Of a stretch of 32,852 bases of DNA, positions 16,947 to 25,714 are shown piece by piece. The DNA is from Candidatus Zipacnadia bacterium (GTDB taxonomy: Bacteria; Armatimonadota; Zipacnadia; Zipacnadales; Zipacnadaceae), in NCBI GenBank assembly GCA_029820565.1, contig JALGUR010000026.1, positions 1 to 32,852 of the forward strand, read 5' to 3'. The notes under the pieces are model-generated. The model saw only the letters and a list, made by a program, of their open reading frames with translations, did no database searches and was not told the origin of the DNA. The position numbers and the translations under genes were made by a program. Position 1 is the stretch's first letter, and every line of letters begins with the position of its first letter.

Positions 16947-17002
16947 CGCAAACACTCTCCTTAGGAACGCCAAATTTACCGGCTGTGTTGGATACTTGCC
17001 TA

Positions 17003-17031
17003 ACTATAGTGTATCTGCTGGCCTGCGTCAA
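17003..17031 (-). promoter_or_regulatory. promoter of the proline-rich exported protein gene
   Basis: On the minus strand TTGACG (17026-17031), a 17-base spacer and TATAGT (17003-17008). It lies within the 99-base gap after gltX, so the downstream gene need not depend on the rimO-gltX transcript. Confidence 0.6.
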
Positions 17032-17045
17032 GTCACTGCCGCCAT

Positions 17046-18548
17046 CTACTGGGATTCCTCGTCACCACTGGGCTGTAGTTCGCTGGCGGCCGACAAATCG
17101 GCGGCTCGACGCAAGCGGCCTACGACGGCTGATTGGTCAATAAGCGCCATCAGATGAAACAGGCTCGGCCCGATGGTGGTGCCCGTTACCGCTGCCCGAC
17201 AGGGATGAATTACTTTGGCCGCTGACAGCCCCAGTTCATCGGCTAAACCCCGTACTGTCCCTTCTATCGTATCTGGTGTCCAGGCACTCAGCGCTTCGAG
17301 ACGATTGGCCAGCGCCGTCAATTTCGGAGGCGTCTGCGCGTCATTGAGCCACTCCCGGCGAGCACGATTTTCATATTCAAAGTCATCGGTGAAGAAATAG
17401 CGGGCCCAAGTGGTGAAAGTTGACAATAGTTTTACCCGGCTCTGCATCAGTTCAACGACCGCAACCAGCCACTGCTGGCGCTGGTGGCTGGGCTCAGCCT
17501 CCATCAGGTCGGCTTCCTGAAGTATGGGCAGCACCCAGTCGGCCAGGTACTGGGGGTCAGCCCTATTTACATACTCACCATTCATCCACTCGGCTTTGGC
17601 CACATCAAACACTGACGGCGAACTGCCACACGCCTCCAGCGAGAACCGCTCTAGGATTTGCTGGCGCGAAAGAATCTCTTCTTCGCTGCCCGGCGACCAG
17701 CCCAACAGGGCCAGGAAGTTAAACATCGCTTCGGGCAGAAATCCCTGCGCTGCGTAATCGGTCACGGCTACTGCGCCGTGGCGTTTGCTGAGTTTGGTGC
17801 GATCTTCGCCAAGTATCAGAGGTAGATGAGCGTACCGGGGCGGCTCAATGTCCAGGGCTTGTTGCAGTTGCAAGTGTATCTGGGTGTTGGGCAGGTGCTC
17901 GACTGCGCGGATGACGTGAGTGATTTCCATTAAGTGATCGTCCACTACTACTGCTAAATGGTAGGTGGGATAGCCCGAAGTCTTGACGATAACGGGATCT
18001 CCGATTAGGGCATTATCGTAGGTTACTTCGCCCTGGATGATGTCGTTGATGATGGTATTGCCGGTCTCTTTGACGCGGAAACGAGTACAACTCTCTCGGC
18101 CTTCCTCGCGCCGCCGCTGTTTGTCTTCTTCGGTCAGGTCACGGCAGCGGCCGTCATACCGCGGCGGCACACCCCGCGCCCGCATCAATTGCCGCTGCTC
18201 TTCCAGTTCTTCCGGCGTGCAGAAGCATTCATAGGCCCGACCTGCGTCTACGAGTTTCTGGACGTAGGCCTGGTAGATCTCCAGGCGCTCGGACTGCACA
18301 TAAGGCCGGTATGGTCCACCCACATTCGGTCCCTCATCCCAATCCAGCCCCAGCCACCGCAGCCCGTCGTAGACGACACCGAGGGCCTCAGGCGTGGAGC
18401 GCAATTCATCAGTATCTTCTATGCGCAGCACCATCGCCCCACCCTGTTGCCGGGCAAATAGCCAGTTGAACAGCGCAGTATGAAGGTTGCCGATGTGCAT
18501 ATATCCCGTCGGCGCGGGCGCGAATCTAACGCGAATCTGTTCCGCCAT
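17046..18548 (-). CDS. gltX: glutamyl-tRNA synthetase (GluRS)
   Basis: This encodes a 500-residue class I aminoacyl-tRNA synthetase that charges tRNA-Glu. The ATG has GGAGA eight bases upstream. The HIGH-type motif is MHIGN (residues 17-21) inside FAPAPTGYMHIGNLHTAL. The KMSKS-type motif is KLSKR (252-256). RIEDTD and the zinc-finger-like CFC...YDGRC segment (about 108-135) fit bacterial GluRS, and the C-terminal alpha-helical anticodon-binding half is complete. Ala replaces the common Ser in 'PSPTG'. The gene is the last of three with rimO and a small membrane ORF, 21 bases after the latter. The sequence alone does not show whether the enzyme is discriminating or also charges tRNA-Gln. Confidence 0.97.
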   Translation of the reverse strand: MAEQIRVRFAPAPTGYMHIGNLHTALFNWLFARQQGGAMVLRIEDTDELRSTPEALGVVYDGLRWLGLDWDEGPNVGGPYRPYVQSERLEIYQAYVQKLVDAGRAYECFCTPEELEEQRQLMRARGVPPRYDGRCRDLTEEDKQRRREEGRESCTRFRVKETGNTIINDIIQGEVTYDNALIGDPVIVKTSGYPTYHLAVVVDDHLMEITHVIRAVEHLPNTQIHLQLQQALDIEPPRYAHLPLILGEDRTKLSKRHGAVAVTDYAAQGFLPEAMFNFLALLGWSPGSEEEILSRQQILERFSLEACGSSPSVFDVAKAEWMNGEYVNRADPQYLADWVLPILQEADLMEAEPSHQRQQWLVAVVELMQSRVKLLSTFTTWARYFFTDDFEYENRARREWLNDAQTPPKLTALANRLEALSAWTPDTIEGTVRGLADELGLSAAKVIHPCRAAVTGTTIGPSLFHLMALIDQSAVVGRLRRAADLSAASELQPSGDEESQ

Positions 18549-18569
18549 ATTATCAATCTCTCCGTGAAG

Positions 18570-18773
18570 TCATCTCAGCGACCTGGCGATAGTATAAAGG
18601 ACGCTCCCAAGCAGGAAGCCAATCGCGACCACCCACCAGCTGCTGACGTCGGGTGTGCGGGGCTTTCTCACCAGAGACCAGATAATGTGCATCAGACCGC
18701 CCCCCACACAAAGCAAAGATATGATGGCTGCATCAAAGAACAGTATTGGGGTGAATTGCTCCAGCAGACTCAT
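18570..18773 (-). CDS. small membrane protein between rimO and gltX
   Basis: This encodes 67 residues with two predicted membrane helices: FFDAAIISLLCVGGGLMHIIW (about 12-33) and WWVVAIGFLLGSVLYTIA (about 46-63). They are joined by a basic loop VRKPRTPDVSS, so the loop should face the cytoplasm. It starts 24 bases after the rimO stop and ends 21 bases before gltX, which supports translation as part of that operon. The ribosome site is weak (GTGGAT). I do not recognise a family. Confidence 0.6.
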   Translation of the reverse strand: MSLLEQFTPILFFDAAIISLLCVGGGLMHIIWSLVRKPRTPDVSSWWVVAIGFLLGSVLYTIARSLR

Positions 18774-18797
18774 TTCGTATCCACTTACTACGTCACC

Positions 18798-20144
18798 CTA
18801 ATCAGTGGCCACGACCACTTCCAGATCGTGCACCTGGGCCTTCTCGACCTTGGCCCACACGAATTTTCCCAACTCAAGGGTATTATTGTCCTCCGCGTAG
18901 ATTATGACCTCCCCGTCTATCTCGGGCGCATCCCGATACGACCGGCCTGCCCATCCGTCGCCCTCCTCCAACTCTCTCTCTACGAGGACCCGCAAGCGCT
19001 GCCCAACCAACCGCTCGTTATTAGCCAGTGAAATATCCTCCTGGACTGAGTACAACTCTTCCTGGCGCTGATTGGCTACTTCCTCGGGTACCTGGTCGGG
19101 CAACTTGGCGGCAGCAGTGCCCGGCTCGGGCCAGTAGCGAAATACCGCCAGGCGGTCAAACCGGGCCTCCTGGACACAATCCAACAATAATTGGAAATCC
19201 TGTTCGGTCTCGCCGGGGAAACCGACGATAAAGGTAGTGCGCAGTGCAGCCTTGGGAATTATCTGCCGAATCTGATTGATTAGCCGCAGATAACTCTCGG
19301 TGTTTCCTGGTCGGCGCATCTGTCGCAAGACTGCTGAAGCCACGTGCTGAAAAGGTATGTCAAAGTAGGGCACTACTGCGTCGGCGCGAGCGACGGCCTC
19401 AATGAGCGCCTCAGACACCCGACTGGGATACATATACATTATTCGTATCCAGCCGTCATAGTCTCGCGTGGGCAACTCGTCTAATAGTTGAACCAGCGAG
19501 GCCGGGGGCTCCAGATCGTGGCCGTAGTTAGTAGTATCTTGGGCGATTAGGCAAACTTCCCACACGCCTTCCTCCACCAAGGACGCCAACTCGTCGCGAA
19601 TGTCGTCTACGGGACGGCTGCGGTATGGCCCGCGCAGGGAGGGCACCGTGCAAAAACTGCACCGGTTGTTACAGCCTTCTGCGACTTTCAGATACGCCAG
19701 CCACTGCGGCGTTGAACGCCAGCGCGGCGTCTCGGCATTGTATATATAAGTCAGCGGCGACTTTATTACCTCGCGCTGCCCTTTGAGGGCCAACTGAACG
19801 GCCTCCACCACCTGGTCCACTGCCCCTGGCGTTAGGAAGACGTCCACCTCGGGCAACTCGTCCCGGATGCTATCAAGGTGGCGTTGGGGCAGGCAGCCAG
19901 CGCAGATGAGAGCCTTCAGTTGGCCGGTCTCTTTGAGTTCCGCCACATCCAGGATAGCCTCAACAGCCTCCTGCTCCGCCGGCGCAATGAAGGCACAGGT
20001 GTTGACAATGAGCACCTGCGCCTGCTCGGTATCCTCCACGATAGAATAGCCGGCCTGCTCTAACAGGCCCAGCATCACTTCCGAATCCACCAAGTTCTTC
20101 GGGCAGCCCAGCGATACCAGGGCGACCGTAGGCTTTTCGGTCAT
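18798..20144 (-). CDS. rimO: ribosomal protein S12 methylthiotransferase RimO
   Basis: This encodes a 448-residue radical-SAM enzyme that adds a methylthio group to the conserved aspartate of ribosomal protein S12. The N-terminal UPF0004 domain carries the three cluster cysteines C14 (SLGCPKNLVDSE), C50 (VNTCAF) and C84 (CAGC). The radical-SAM motif C158-x3-C162-x2-C165 is in EGCNNRCSFCTVPSLRG. A TRAM domain ends the protein. SLGCPKNLVDSE and CTVPSLRG favour RimO over the tRNA enzyme MiaB. AGGG lies about ten bases before the ATG. It is the first gene of the rimO - small membrane ORF - gltX operon and is separated from the methyltransferase gene upstream by a repeat cluster. Confidence 0.95.
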   Translation of the reverse strand: MTEKPTVALVSLGCPKNLVDSEVMLGLLEQAGYSIVEDTEQAQVLIVNTCAFIAPAEQEAVEAILDVAELKETGQLKALICAGCLPQRHLDSIRDELPEVDVFLTPGAVDQVVEAVQLALKGQREVIKSPLTYIYNAETPRWRSTPQWLAYLKVAEGCNNRCSFCTVPSLRGPYRSRPVDDIRDELASLVEEGVWEVCLIAQDTTNYGHDLEPPASLVQLLDELPTRDYDGWIRIMYMYPSRVSEALIEAVARADAVVPYFDIPFQHVASAVLRQMRRPGNTESYLRLINQIRQIIPKAALRTTFIVGFPGETEQDFQLLLDCVQEARFDRLAVFRYWPEPGTAAAKLPDQVPEEVANQRQEELYSVQEDISLANNERLVGQRLRVLVERELEEGDGWAGRSYRDAPEIDGEVIIYAEDNNTLELGKFVWAKVEKAQVHDLEVVVATD

Positions 20145-20213
20145 TTGCGGTTATCCCTTTGTATAAATTTTGCGCCGAAAGGCCAGAGGTATCAACGCAA
20201 GCCGGGTCTTTCT

Positions 20214-20306
20214 GTAGGGGCGAAACTTGCTGCGCAGCAGTAGGTTCCGCCCAGTGTACGCTCAGGCCAAAGGCGGGCGGAAGATGCTTCGCACTTCCGC
20301 CCCTAC
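20214..20306. repeat. hairpin repeat bounded by GTAGGGGCG inverted ends
   Basis: The 9-base GTAGGGGCG (20214-20222) and its exact inverse CGCCCCTAC (20298-20306) bound this unit. Inside are a palindromic GCTGCGCAGC and a 9-bp stem GGGCGGAAG/CTTCCGCCC (20275-20283 with 20294-20302). The unit fills the space between the methyltransferase gene and rimO. Confidence 0.7.
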
Positions 20307-20322
20307 GAACGGCACACGGGTC

Positions 20323-20338
20323 GGGACAAGGATGCCCC
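20323..20338 (-). repeat. mini-hairpin repeat, copy c
   Basis: GGGACA/TGCCCC with an AGGA loop on the plus strand. There is one A-C mismatch on this strand, which reads as a G-T wobble on the minus strand. The family orientation is minus, with the same TGTGGGA flank as copy b. Confidence 0.6.
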
Positions 20339-20366
20339 TCCCACAGTAAGATAGAAAACAGCAATC

Positions 20367-20382
20367 GCGACAGGAATGTCGC
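20367..20382 (-). repeat. mini-hairpin repeat, copy d
   Basis: GCGACA/TGTCGC stem with a GGAA loop on the plus strand. The family orientation is minus, with the flank GTAGGA as in copy a. It lies just past the methyltransferase stop codon. Confidence 0.7.
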
Positions 20383-20384
20383 TC

Positions 20385-21296
20385 CTACGACGGCCGCGAA
20401 CATCCCTTATCATTCCGAAATATCAGGCAGTAATGATGGTGGTAATTGGGGACGAAGATTTTGGGGTAGCCCCAGATGCCTAATTGTTTGGTGTTCTGGC
20501 ACCAGATACGCTCACCCTGGAAATTGAAGGTGCGGCTGAGGCGCTTTTGCAGATCCCAGGCCAGCGGCACTACGTAACCGTCCGCCACGCGCAAATTCTG
20601 GGCAACCACTACCATATATTTGTCGGGCTTCAGCAGCCGCTGACACTGGTCAAAGACCGCCCCCAGCGCCTCTATGAACTCGTCATAATCTTCAATATTA
20701 CCCAGGTCATCCTCACTTTCTGAGTAATGAGTATCCAGGCCTTGGCTGGCCCGTTGTTTGTGTGTTGATTCTACCCCGCCGCGGCTTTTGTGCAGCATAT
20801 TCCAGTACGGCGGCGAGGTGATGATGAAATCAAACTGCGGCAATTCGCCGTCACTGCAAGCCAGGCAATCCTGCCATAGCGCCGGGTCGGTCAAGCGCCG
20901 AGCATCGCCCGCCAGCACCTGGACATTACCCAGGGCATCCAATCGCTGGAGCCGCTGTTGAGTTACCTGCACATATTTAGGCGACAACTCCACCCCAATG
21001 GCTTTGCGGCCCTCCTCCAGGCAGGCTATCAGAGTCGCGCCACTGCCACAGAATGGATCCAATATCCATTGGTCTGGCTTAGTAAAGAAGTTAACAAACT
21101 CAGCGACTAATTCTTCGGGATAGCGAGCGGGGTGAAGTTCGGTGTCCTTGTTGCGGTGGTAGCGCGGCGAGTCGCAGACAAACCAAGATTTGGTAAACCT
21201 AATCCAGTGCTTGCCAGTCAGTTCGTTGAGATCGTTAGCCGGATGAATATCAGACTGGCCGCCATCATTTGGTGATTGTTCAGAACGCGTAGCCAT
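20385..21296 (-). CDS. orphan N4-cytosine/N6-adenine DNA methyltransferase
   Basis: This encodes a 303-residue site-specific DNA methyltransferase. The SAM-binding motif I is LDPFCGSGATL (D80-PFCGSG) with the acidic VELSPKY strand after it. The catalytic motif IV is TSPPYW (160-165). The Ser-Pro-Pro-Tyr form is common in N4-cytosine enzymes, but N6-adenine activity is not excluded. Motif I precedes motif IV with little between them, so the target recognition part is probably the C-terminal 100 residues or the N-terminal segment. No restriction endonuclease gene is adjacent. The ATG lies five bases after the ftsK stop without its own ribosome site, which implies translational coupling to ftsK. 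Confidence 0.85.
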   Translation of the reverse strand: MATRSEQSPNDGGQSDIHPANDLNELTGKHWIRFTKSWFVCDSPRYHRNKDTELHPARYPEELVAEFVNFFTKPDQWILDPFCGSGATLIACLEEGRKAIGVELSPKYVQVTQQRLQRLDALGNVQVLAGDARRLTDPALWQDCLACSDGELPQFDFIITSPPYWNMLHKSRGGVESTHKQRASQGLDTHYSESEDDLGNIEDYDEFIEALGAVFDQCQRLLKPDKYMVVVAQNLRVADGYVVPLAWDLQKRLSRTFNFQGERIWCQNTKQLGIWGYPKIFVPNYHHHYCLIFRNDKGCSRPS

Positions 21297-21301
21297 TGAG
21301 T

Positions 21302-23629
21302 TCAGTCCGCGGACTGTGGTTCCTCGCCCGCCGTCGCATCAGACGGCTCACTATCTGGGCTATATTGGGTCAACGTTTCGGATAGGGCCGCCTCGGCCAT
21401 ACCCGGGCCGACTAACACCTGGCGTGGCTTGGGGCCTTCGTGAGGACCGACTACTCCGCGGCGCTCCATCATATCTATCAGGCGGCCAGCGCGCGCATAA
21501 CCCACCTTGAAGCGGCGCTGTAACATTGACACTGAGGCCTGCTGTTCGGCTACTACGTATTCAACCGCCGCTCGGTATAATTCGTCACTGGCCGCCACGT
21601 CCGCCCCATAGTCTTCCTCCTCCCCGGGCATGTCAGGAATTATTTCGAAATCGGGTTCGCCCTGGTCACAGAGGTAGGCGACAACCTTCTCAATATCACT
21701 CCGCGGCACAAATGAGCCCTGCATTCGTATGGGTTTGGGGGCGTCCAGGGGCGCATAGAGCATATCCCCGTTGCCAATCAGCCGCTCGGCTCCCTGGCCA
21801 TCCAGAACCGTGCGTGAGTCGTGCATAGACGCGACGGCCAGGGCAATGCGGGAGGGCATATTGGCCTTGATATTGCCGGTAATTACCTTTACCGAAGGCC
21901 GCTGGGTGGCGACTACCAGGTGGATGCCCGTCGCCCGCGCCAACTGAGCAATGCGGCAGATAGAGTATTCAAATTCGGCGCGCGCTTGTATCATCAGGTC
22001 AGCCAACTCATCAATGACAATAACCACACAGGGCAGCGGGTCAAATTCGTCAATGATGCCCTCCTTGGGCATTCGGGCCAGTTCATTGTACTCAGAGAGA
22101 TTGCTGACTCCTTTCAGGGCAAATTTGTCGTAGCGCTTTTCCATCTCCCTGATGGCCTGAGTGAGTACGCTGTGCGCCTGCCTCAGGCTGTAGACCACGG
22201 GCGATATCAAATGAGGGATGCCATCGTAAATGGATAATTCCACCCGCTTGGGGTCAATAAGCATTAAGCGGACCTGCTCCGGGGAATGCCTCATCACCAG
22301 ACTGAGTATTACCGAGTGCAGGCAGACACTTTTGCCCGAACCAGTAGCCCCGGCGACGAGCAGATGGGGCATAGGTACTAAATCAGCGATTATGGGCTGA
22401 CCGGCAATATCTCTGCCTAACGCTATCGGCAACGCCCCGTCACGGCTCTGGAACTGCTCGGATTCCATCACGCCGCGCAGGCTAACTACCGAGCGGTGTT
22501 CGTTGGGTACCTCAATACCAATGGCTGATTTGCCCGGAATTGGTGCCTCTACCCTGACATCTACTGCGGCCAGACTCATCGCCAGGTCATCAGCCAGCCG
22601 GGTTATCTGGTTGACGCGAATGCCGCGCTCCGGCTCCACCTCGTATCGGGTCAGCACTGGCCCCCGTTCAAAGTGGGCAACCTTGGCGGTTATGCCAAAA
22701 CTCTCCAAGGTATCCTCCAACTTGATAATGCTCTCTGCCGTCTCTTCCTTCATCTCCTGACTATCGGTTTCCGCCTTCAGTTTCTGCAACAGCGACGTCG
22801 GCGGCGGGGTGTAGGATTGGGGAGGGCTTACCAATTGCAGTTGGGGCTCCCGGGCCCCTTCGTTGTTCTCCCCCTTGGCGGTCCGGGGCTTGGCGGTAGG
22901 GGCGGGATTGGCTGCGGCTGGTGGAGATGGTGAGTCATCAATCTCTGGCTCTCCTTGCTGGCCAGGGGGCGATTCGGCTTCGTCGTCCAAGTCTACTCGC
23001 GGTCCCCCGGTTTCCACCCGTCGCCCTCGGGAGCGGCGGGCTGCCTCAGCTTCCTGGCGCAGGCTGCGCCGACGAGGTCGGTTGCGCCGCTGGGTTATCT
23101 CTCCGAGGTATTTTGTGCCTTGCCCCACCGCTGTACTTATTCCGCCCACTAACTGCCGGGTGGAAGACTGAGTAATGAGTATAACCGCAACCAGAGCAAT
23201 GCCCCCCAAGACAATATAACTGCCTGCTGCGCCCAGAACCTTCAAGAAGGCCCAAGCAATAGCCGCCCCCACACCACCGCCGCTCCGGGTTAGTGTTTCT
23301 GGGGCGAAGAAATCGGCATCCAACGGAACGAGGAGGTGGCATAGGACGATTATGACAATAAACAGTAGCGCCAGTCCCATCAATGTCTGGGGCCCGCCCA
23401 AGCGGGTCTGCTCCAACCCATACAAGACCGCCAGCCCAAAGGCGGCTGCCGGCATCAGATATGCGCCTATGCCGAAAGTTAACAGTAATCCTTGAGATAT
23501 AGCGTGAGGCACGAAGCCGCCATTACGACTGCCATAGAATAGGCTGGCCAGTAATAAGGCCCCCAAGGTGACAAATCCGACAGCAGCTATGTCACGCTTC
23601 AATCGGTCGTCCTGGCCCTGTTTTGCCAC
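21302..23629 (-). CDS. ftsK: FtsK/SpoIIIE-type DNA translocase
   Basis: This is a septal ATPase that pumps chromosomal DNA during division. Two GTG codons are possible. AGAGG sits nine bases before the one at 23629 and touches the one at 23638, so I choose 23629 (775 residues). In order: a hydrophobic N-terminus with about four membrane helices (20-160); a basic and then acidic/Pro-rich linker (180-280); the alpha/beta motor with Walker A GATGSGKS (about 427-434), Walker B VVIVIDELADLM and DPKRVEL; and a C-terminal winged-helix gamma domain (VSMLQRRFKVGYARAGRLIDMME) that reads KOPS-like sites. The length is typical of SpoIIIE-like members. Confidence 0.95.
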   Translation of the reverse strand: MAKQGQDDRLKRDIAAVGFVTLGALLLASLFYGSRNGGFVPHAISQGLLLTFGIGAYLMPAAAFGLAVLYGLEQTRLGGPQTLMGLALLFIVIIVLCHLLVPLDADFFAPETLTRSGGGVGAAIAWAFLKVLGAAGSYIVLGGIALVAVILITQSSTRQLVGGISTAVGQGTKYLGEITQRRNRPRRRSLRQEAEAARRSRGRRVETGGPRVDLDDEAESPPGQQGEPEIDDSPSPPAAANPAPTAKPRTAKGENNEGAREPQLQLVSPPQSYTPPPTSLLQKLKAETDSQEMKEETAESIIKLEDTLESFGITAKVAHFERGPVLTRYEVEPERGIRVNQITRLADDLAMSLAAVDVRVEAPIPGKSAIGIEVPNEHRSVVSLRGVMESEQFQSRDGALPIALGRDIAGQPIIADLVPMPHLLVAGATGSGKSVCLHSVILSLVMRHSPEQVRLMLIDPKRVELSIYDGIPHLISPVVYSLRQAHSVLTQAIREMEKRYDKFALKGVSNLSEYNELARMPKEGIIDEFDPLPCVVIVIDELADLMIQARAEFEYSICRIAQLARATGIHLVVATQRPSVKVITGNIKANMPSRIALAVASMHDSRTVLDGQGAERLIGNGDMLYAPLDAPKPIRMQGSFVPRSDIEKVVAYLCDQGEPDFEIIPDMPGEEEDYGADVAASDELYRAAVEYVVAEQQASVSMLQRRFKVGYARAGRLIDMMERRGVVGPHEGPKPRQVLVGPGMAEAALSETLTQYSPDSEPSDATAGEEPQSAD

Positions 23630-23697
23630 GGCTCTCACCCTCTGGTTCTGTGAAGTAGTCTGCGTCCTGAGACGGGTGATAAGCGGCCCGTACCGAT

Positions 23698-23726
23698 ATT
23701 ATAGCACAAATACGGCTCGGTGAAAA
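23698..23726 (-). promoter_or_regulatory. extended -10 promoter of ftsK
   Basis: On the minus strand TTTTCA (23721-23726), a 17-base spacer and a perfect TATAAT (23698-23703) preceded by TGC. The GTGCTATAAT string is identical to that of the small-lipoprotein promoter at 3186. The leader would be about 60 bases. Confidence 0.6.
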
Positions 23727-23769
23727 GGTAATAGTCCTGAAACTTGCTCTCAGCCAATGCGCGGCGCAG

Positions 23770-23798
23770 TTGCGAGTACCTAATCATTGTGGTAACCT
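23770..23798 (+). promoter_or_regulatory. possible promoter of the PHP-ECF operon
   Basis: TTGCGA (23770-23775), a 17-base spacer and TAACCT (23793-23798) with a TGG extended -10. It is the best candidate I see upstream of the ATG at 23843, but the -10 match is weak. Confidence 0.3.
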
Positions 23799-23842
23799 AA
23801 TGCTAACTGTGTGAGAACTTTACTACTAATAAGGCGAGTGAT

Positions 23843-25708
23843 ATGAGTAGCAATCAGCAGTTGGGCACCATCAAATTAGATCCGCCCGGTCCGGTAGTAG
23901 CAGGCCGCCGGGGCACCTGGCGGCTAATGTACACAGTAGGTTCGCGGGGCATATCTGTCGGCGGCGGCGTGCGCATCGCCCCGCCTCATCAGCCTTATAA
24001 CAGCTGGGAAGTGGGCAAGGTCATCGCTACTTGCAGCCGGCCCGGGGCGAATTGTGAAGTGAAGTTGGACAACGTCTGTCCGGCTACCTACCACTGGCGC
24101 CAAGTGGCTATTATCCAGGTGACGGTGTGGGGCGCAAGCCTCCAGGAAGGTGACGAAATCATAGTGACCATAGGCGAGAGAGGTGGGTATGTCAGCGGGT
24201 ATTTTTTGCGGGCGCGAGCCCAGAAGATTGCTATTCCCCACACTCAATTCGACGTGTGGGTGGATGCGGACGGTAATGGTTCGTATCTCCTCGGAGGCCA
24301 AGACTCCGAGGGCTTCGTACGCTTGGAGCAGGTGCCGCGCTTTGACGTCATCGGCGGCCCGGCTGATTATTTCTCAGCAGTAGTCAGGCAACCGGCGCAT
24401 CCCGACGGCCCCTCGCGGATAGTGATTTGTGCTCGTGATGAATATGACAACCGCAGCCGCAGTTATCGCGGTACGCCGACCATCACCCCTAAGGACGCTG
24501 CTGGCACGGCGCTATTTGATGACAGCGCTGAGGGTAGTGTCCAGGTGCGGGTTAATGACCAAATTGCCCCCGGGCAGCGAATCACTGTCTATGATGCCGA
24601 ACAGGAATTGATCGGCACCAGCAATCCGGTATGCCCTGACCTTGCCGCGCCGTACCATATCTACTTTGGTGATTTGCATGTAATGACCGGCCGTGGCCAG
24701 CCCTATGAGAGTTGCGGCAGCGATCACCCTACATCCTACCGCTATGCTCGCGATGTGGCGGGATTAGACTTTGCCGTCGTTACGATGCAACCGGGCAGTG
24801 AAGAGGTCTGGCAGCAAGACTTAGCCGTAGATGCCGAGTTCAATCAGCCCCAGCGATTTGTCACTTTCCCTGCCGTAGAGTTCTATTTTACTACGGGCCA
24901 CAAGAACGTCTACTTCTCTGCCCCTAACCCACCTCTGCTGCGCGCTCAGACTCCAGAGGAGTTATGGCAAGCCATTGGTGATACAGAATGTATGGTAATA
25001 CCGCATCATCCCAATTGTCATTCTGAGTCACGGCCCCGGACCGGCTGGGGCCCCTATGATTTCACTACAATAAATCCGCGCTACGAGCGGCTGATAGAGG
25101 TTTGCCAGAATCGGGGCTTATTTGAGGTTGACGATGTAGGTGGGAATGTGTACCTGGGCGGATATGGCTCCTCGGTACAGGATGCCCTGGCCCAGGGTTA
25201 CCGTCTGGGATTTGTGGGTGGCAGTGATAGTCACGTCGGTCTGGCGGGCGAGAGCCGCAGCGCCCTGGCTGGGCTGGACCCTGAGGAAATAGTAATAGGT
25301 GGGTTTACTGCGGTTCTCGCCCGTGAACTGACCCGAGAGGCGATCTGGGAAGCCCTCCAGGCGCGGCGCTGTTATGCTACTATGGCCGCCCATATATTGC
25401 TATCGGTCAAACTCGACGACCATCTAATGGGCTCGCAACTAACCACTGACCAAATCGGCCCCCAGCGGGCTTTGCAGATAAAGGTGGCCAGCCATCGCCA
25501 GATTGAACAAGTAGAGATAGTGCGCAACAATCAGGTCGTAGCCTGTTTTGCTGGTGAGGGACTGAACTTTGAAGAAGAATGGATAGATGACAAGCCCTTA
25601 GACCAGGTAGAACGATTAGGCGACCCGGGCACTGTGTTCTACTATGTCCGAGTCACCCAGCGCGACCGGCGGATGGCCTGGTCAAGTCCCATCTGGATTG
25701 AAAGGTAA
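23843..25708 (+). CDS. PHP-domain protein, DUF3604-like
   Basis: This encodes a 621-residue protein without a signal peptide. Residues 1-265 are beta-rich, with immunoglobulin-like segments. From about 272 a PHP-type metal-dependent hydrolase domain starts: HIYFGDLHVMTG (D277, H279), then IPHHPN (H388, H389) and GGSDSHVG (D462, H464). This matches DUF3604, whose usual first motif is GDLH.HT; here Met replaces the second His of that motif. The C-terminal 100 residues form another beta domain. PHP domains hydrolyse phosphoesters or related bonds with two or three metal ions; the substrate here is unknown. It is the first gene of an operon: the ECF fusion starts six bases after its stop. Confidence 0.75.
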   Translation: MSSNQQLGTIKLDPPGPVVAGRRGTWRLMYTVGSRGISVGGGVRIAPPHQPYNSWEVGKVIATCSRPGANCEVKLDNVCPATYHWRQVAIIQVTVWGASLQEGDEIIVTIGERGGYVSGYFLRARAQKIAIPHTQFDVWVDADGNGSYLLGGQDSEGFVRLEQVPRFDVIGGPADYFSAVVRQPAHPDGPSRIVICARDEYDNRSRSYRGTPTITPKDAAGTALFDDSAEGSVQVRVNDQIAPGQRITVYDAEQELIGTSNPVCPDLAAPYHIYFGDLHVMTGRGQPYESCGSDHPTSYRYARDVAGLDFAVVTMQPGSEEVWQQDLAVDAEFNQPQRFVTFPAVEFYFTTGHKNVYFSAPNPPLLRAQTPEELWQAIGDTECMVIPHHPNCHSESRPRTGWGPYDFTTINPRYERLIEVCQNRGLFEVDDVGGNVYLGGYGSSVQDALAQGYRLGFVGGSDSHVGLAGESRSALAGLDPEEIVIGGFTAVLARELTREAIWEALQARRCYATMAAHILLSVKLDDHLMGSQLTTDQIGPQRALQIKVASHRQIEQVEIVRNNQVVACFAGEGLNFEEEWIDDKPLDQVERLGDPGTVFYYVRVTQRDRRMAWSSPIWIER

Positions 25709-25714
25709 TAGCCA

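Noticed and set aside
20385-21296. A restriction-modification system
   Set aside because: Only a methyltransferase is present. The neighbours are ftsK and rimO, and no endonuclease-like frame adjoins it; the DUF559 gene is 8 kb away and unrelated in context.
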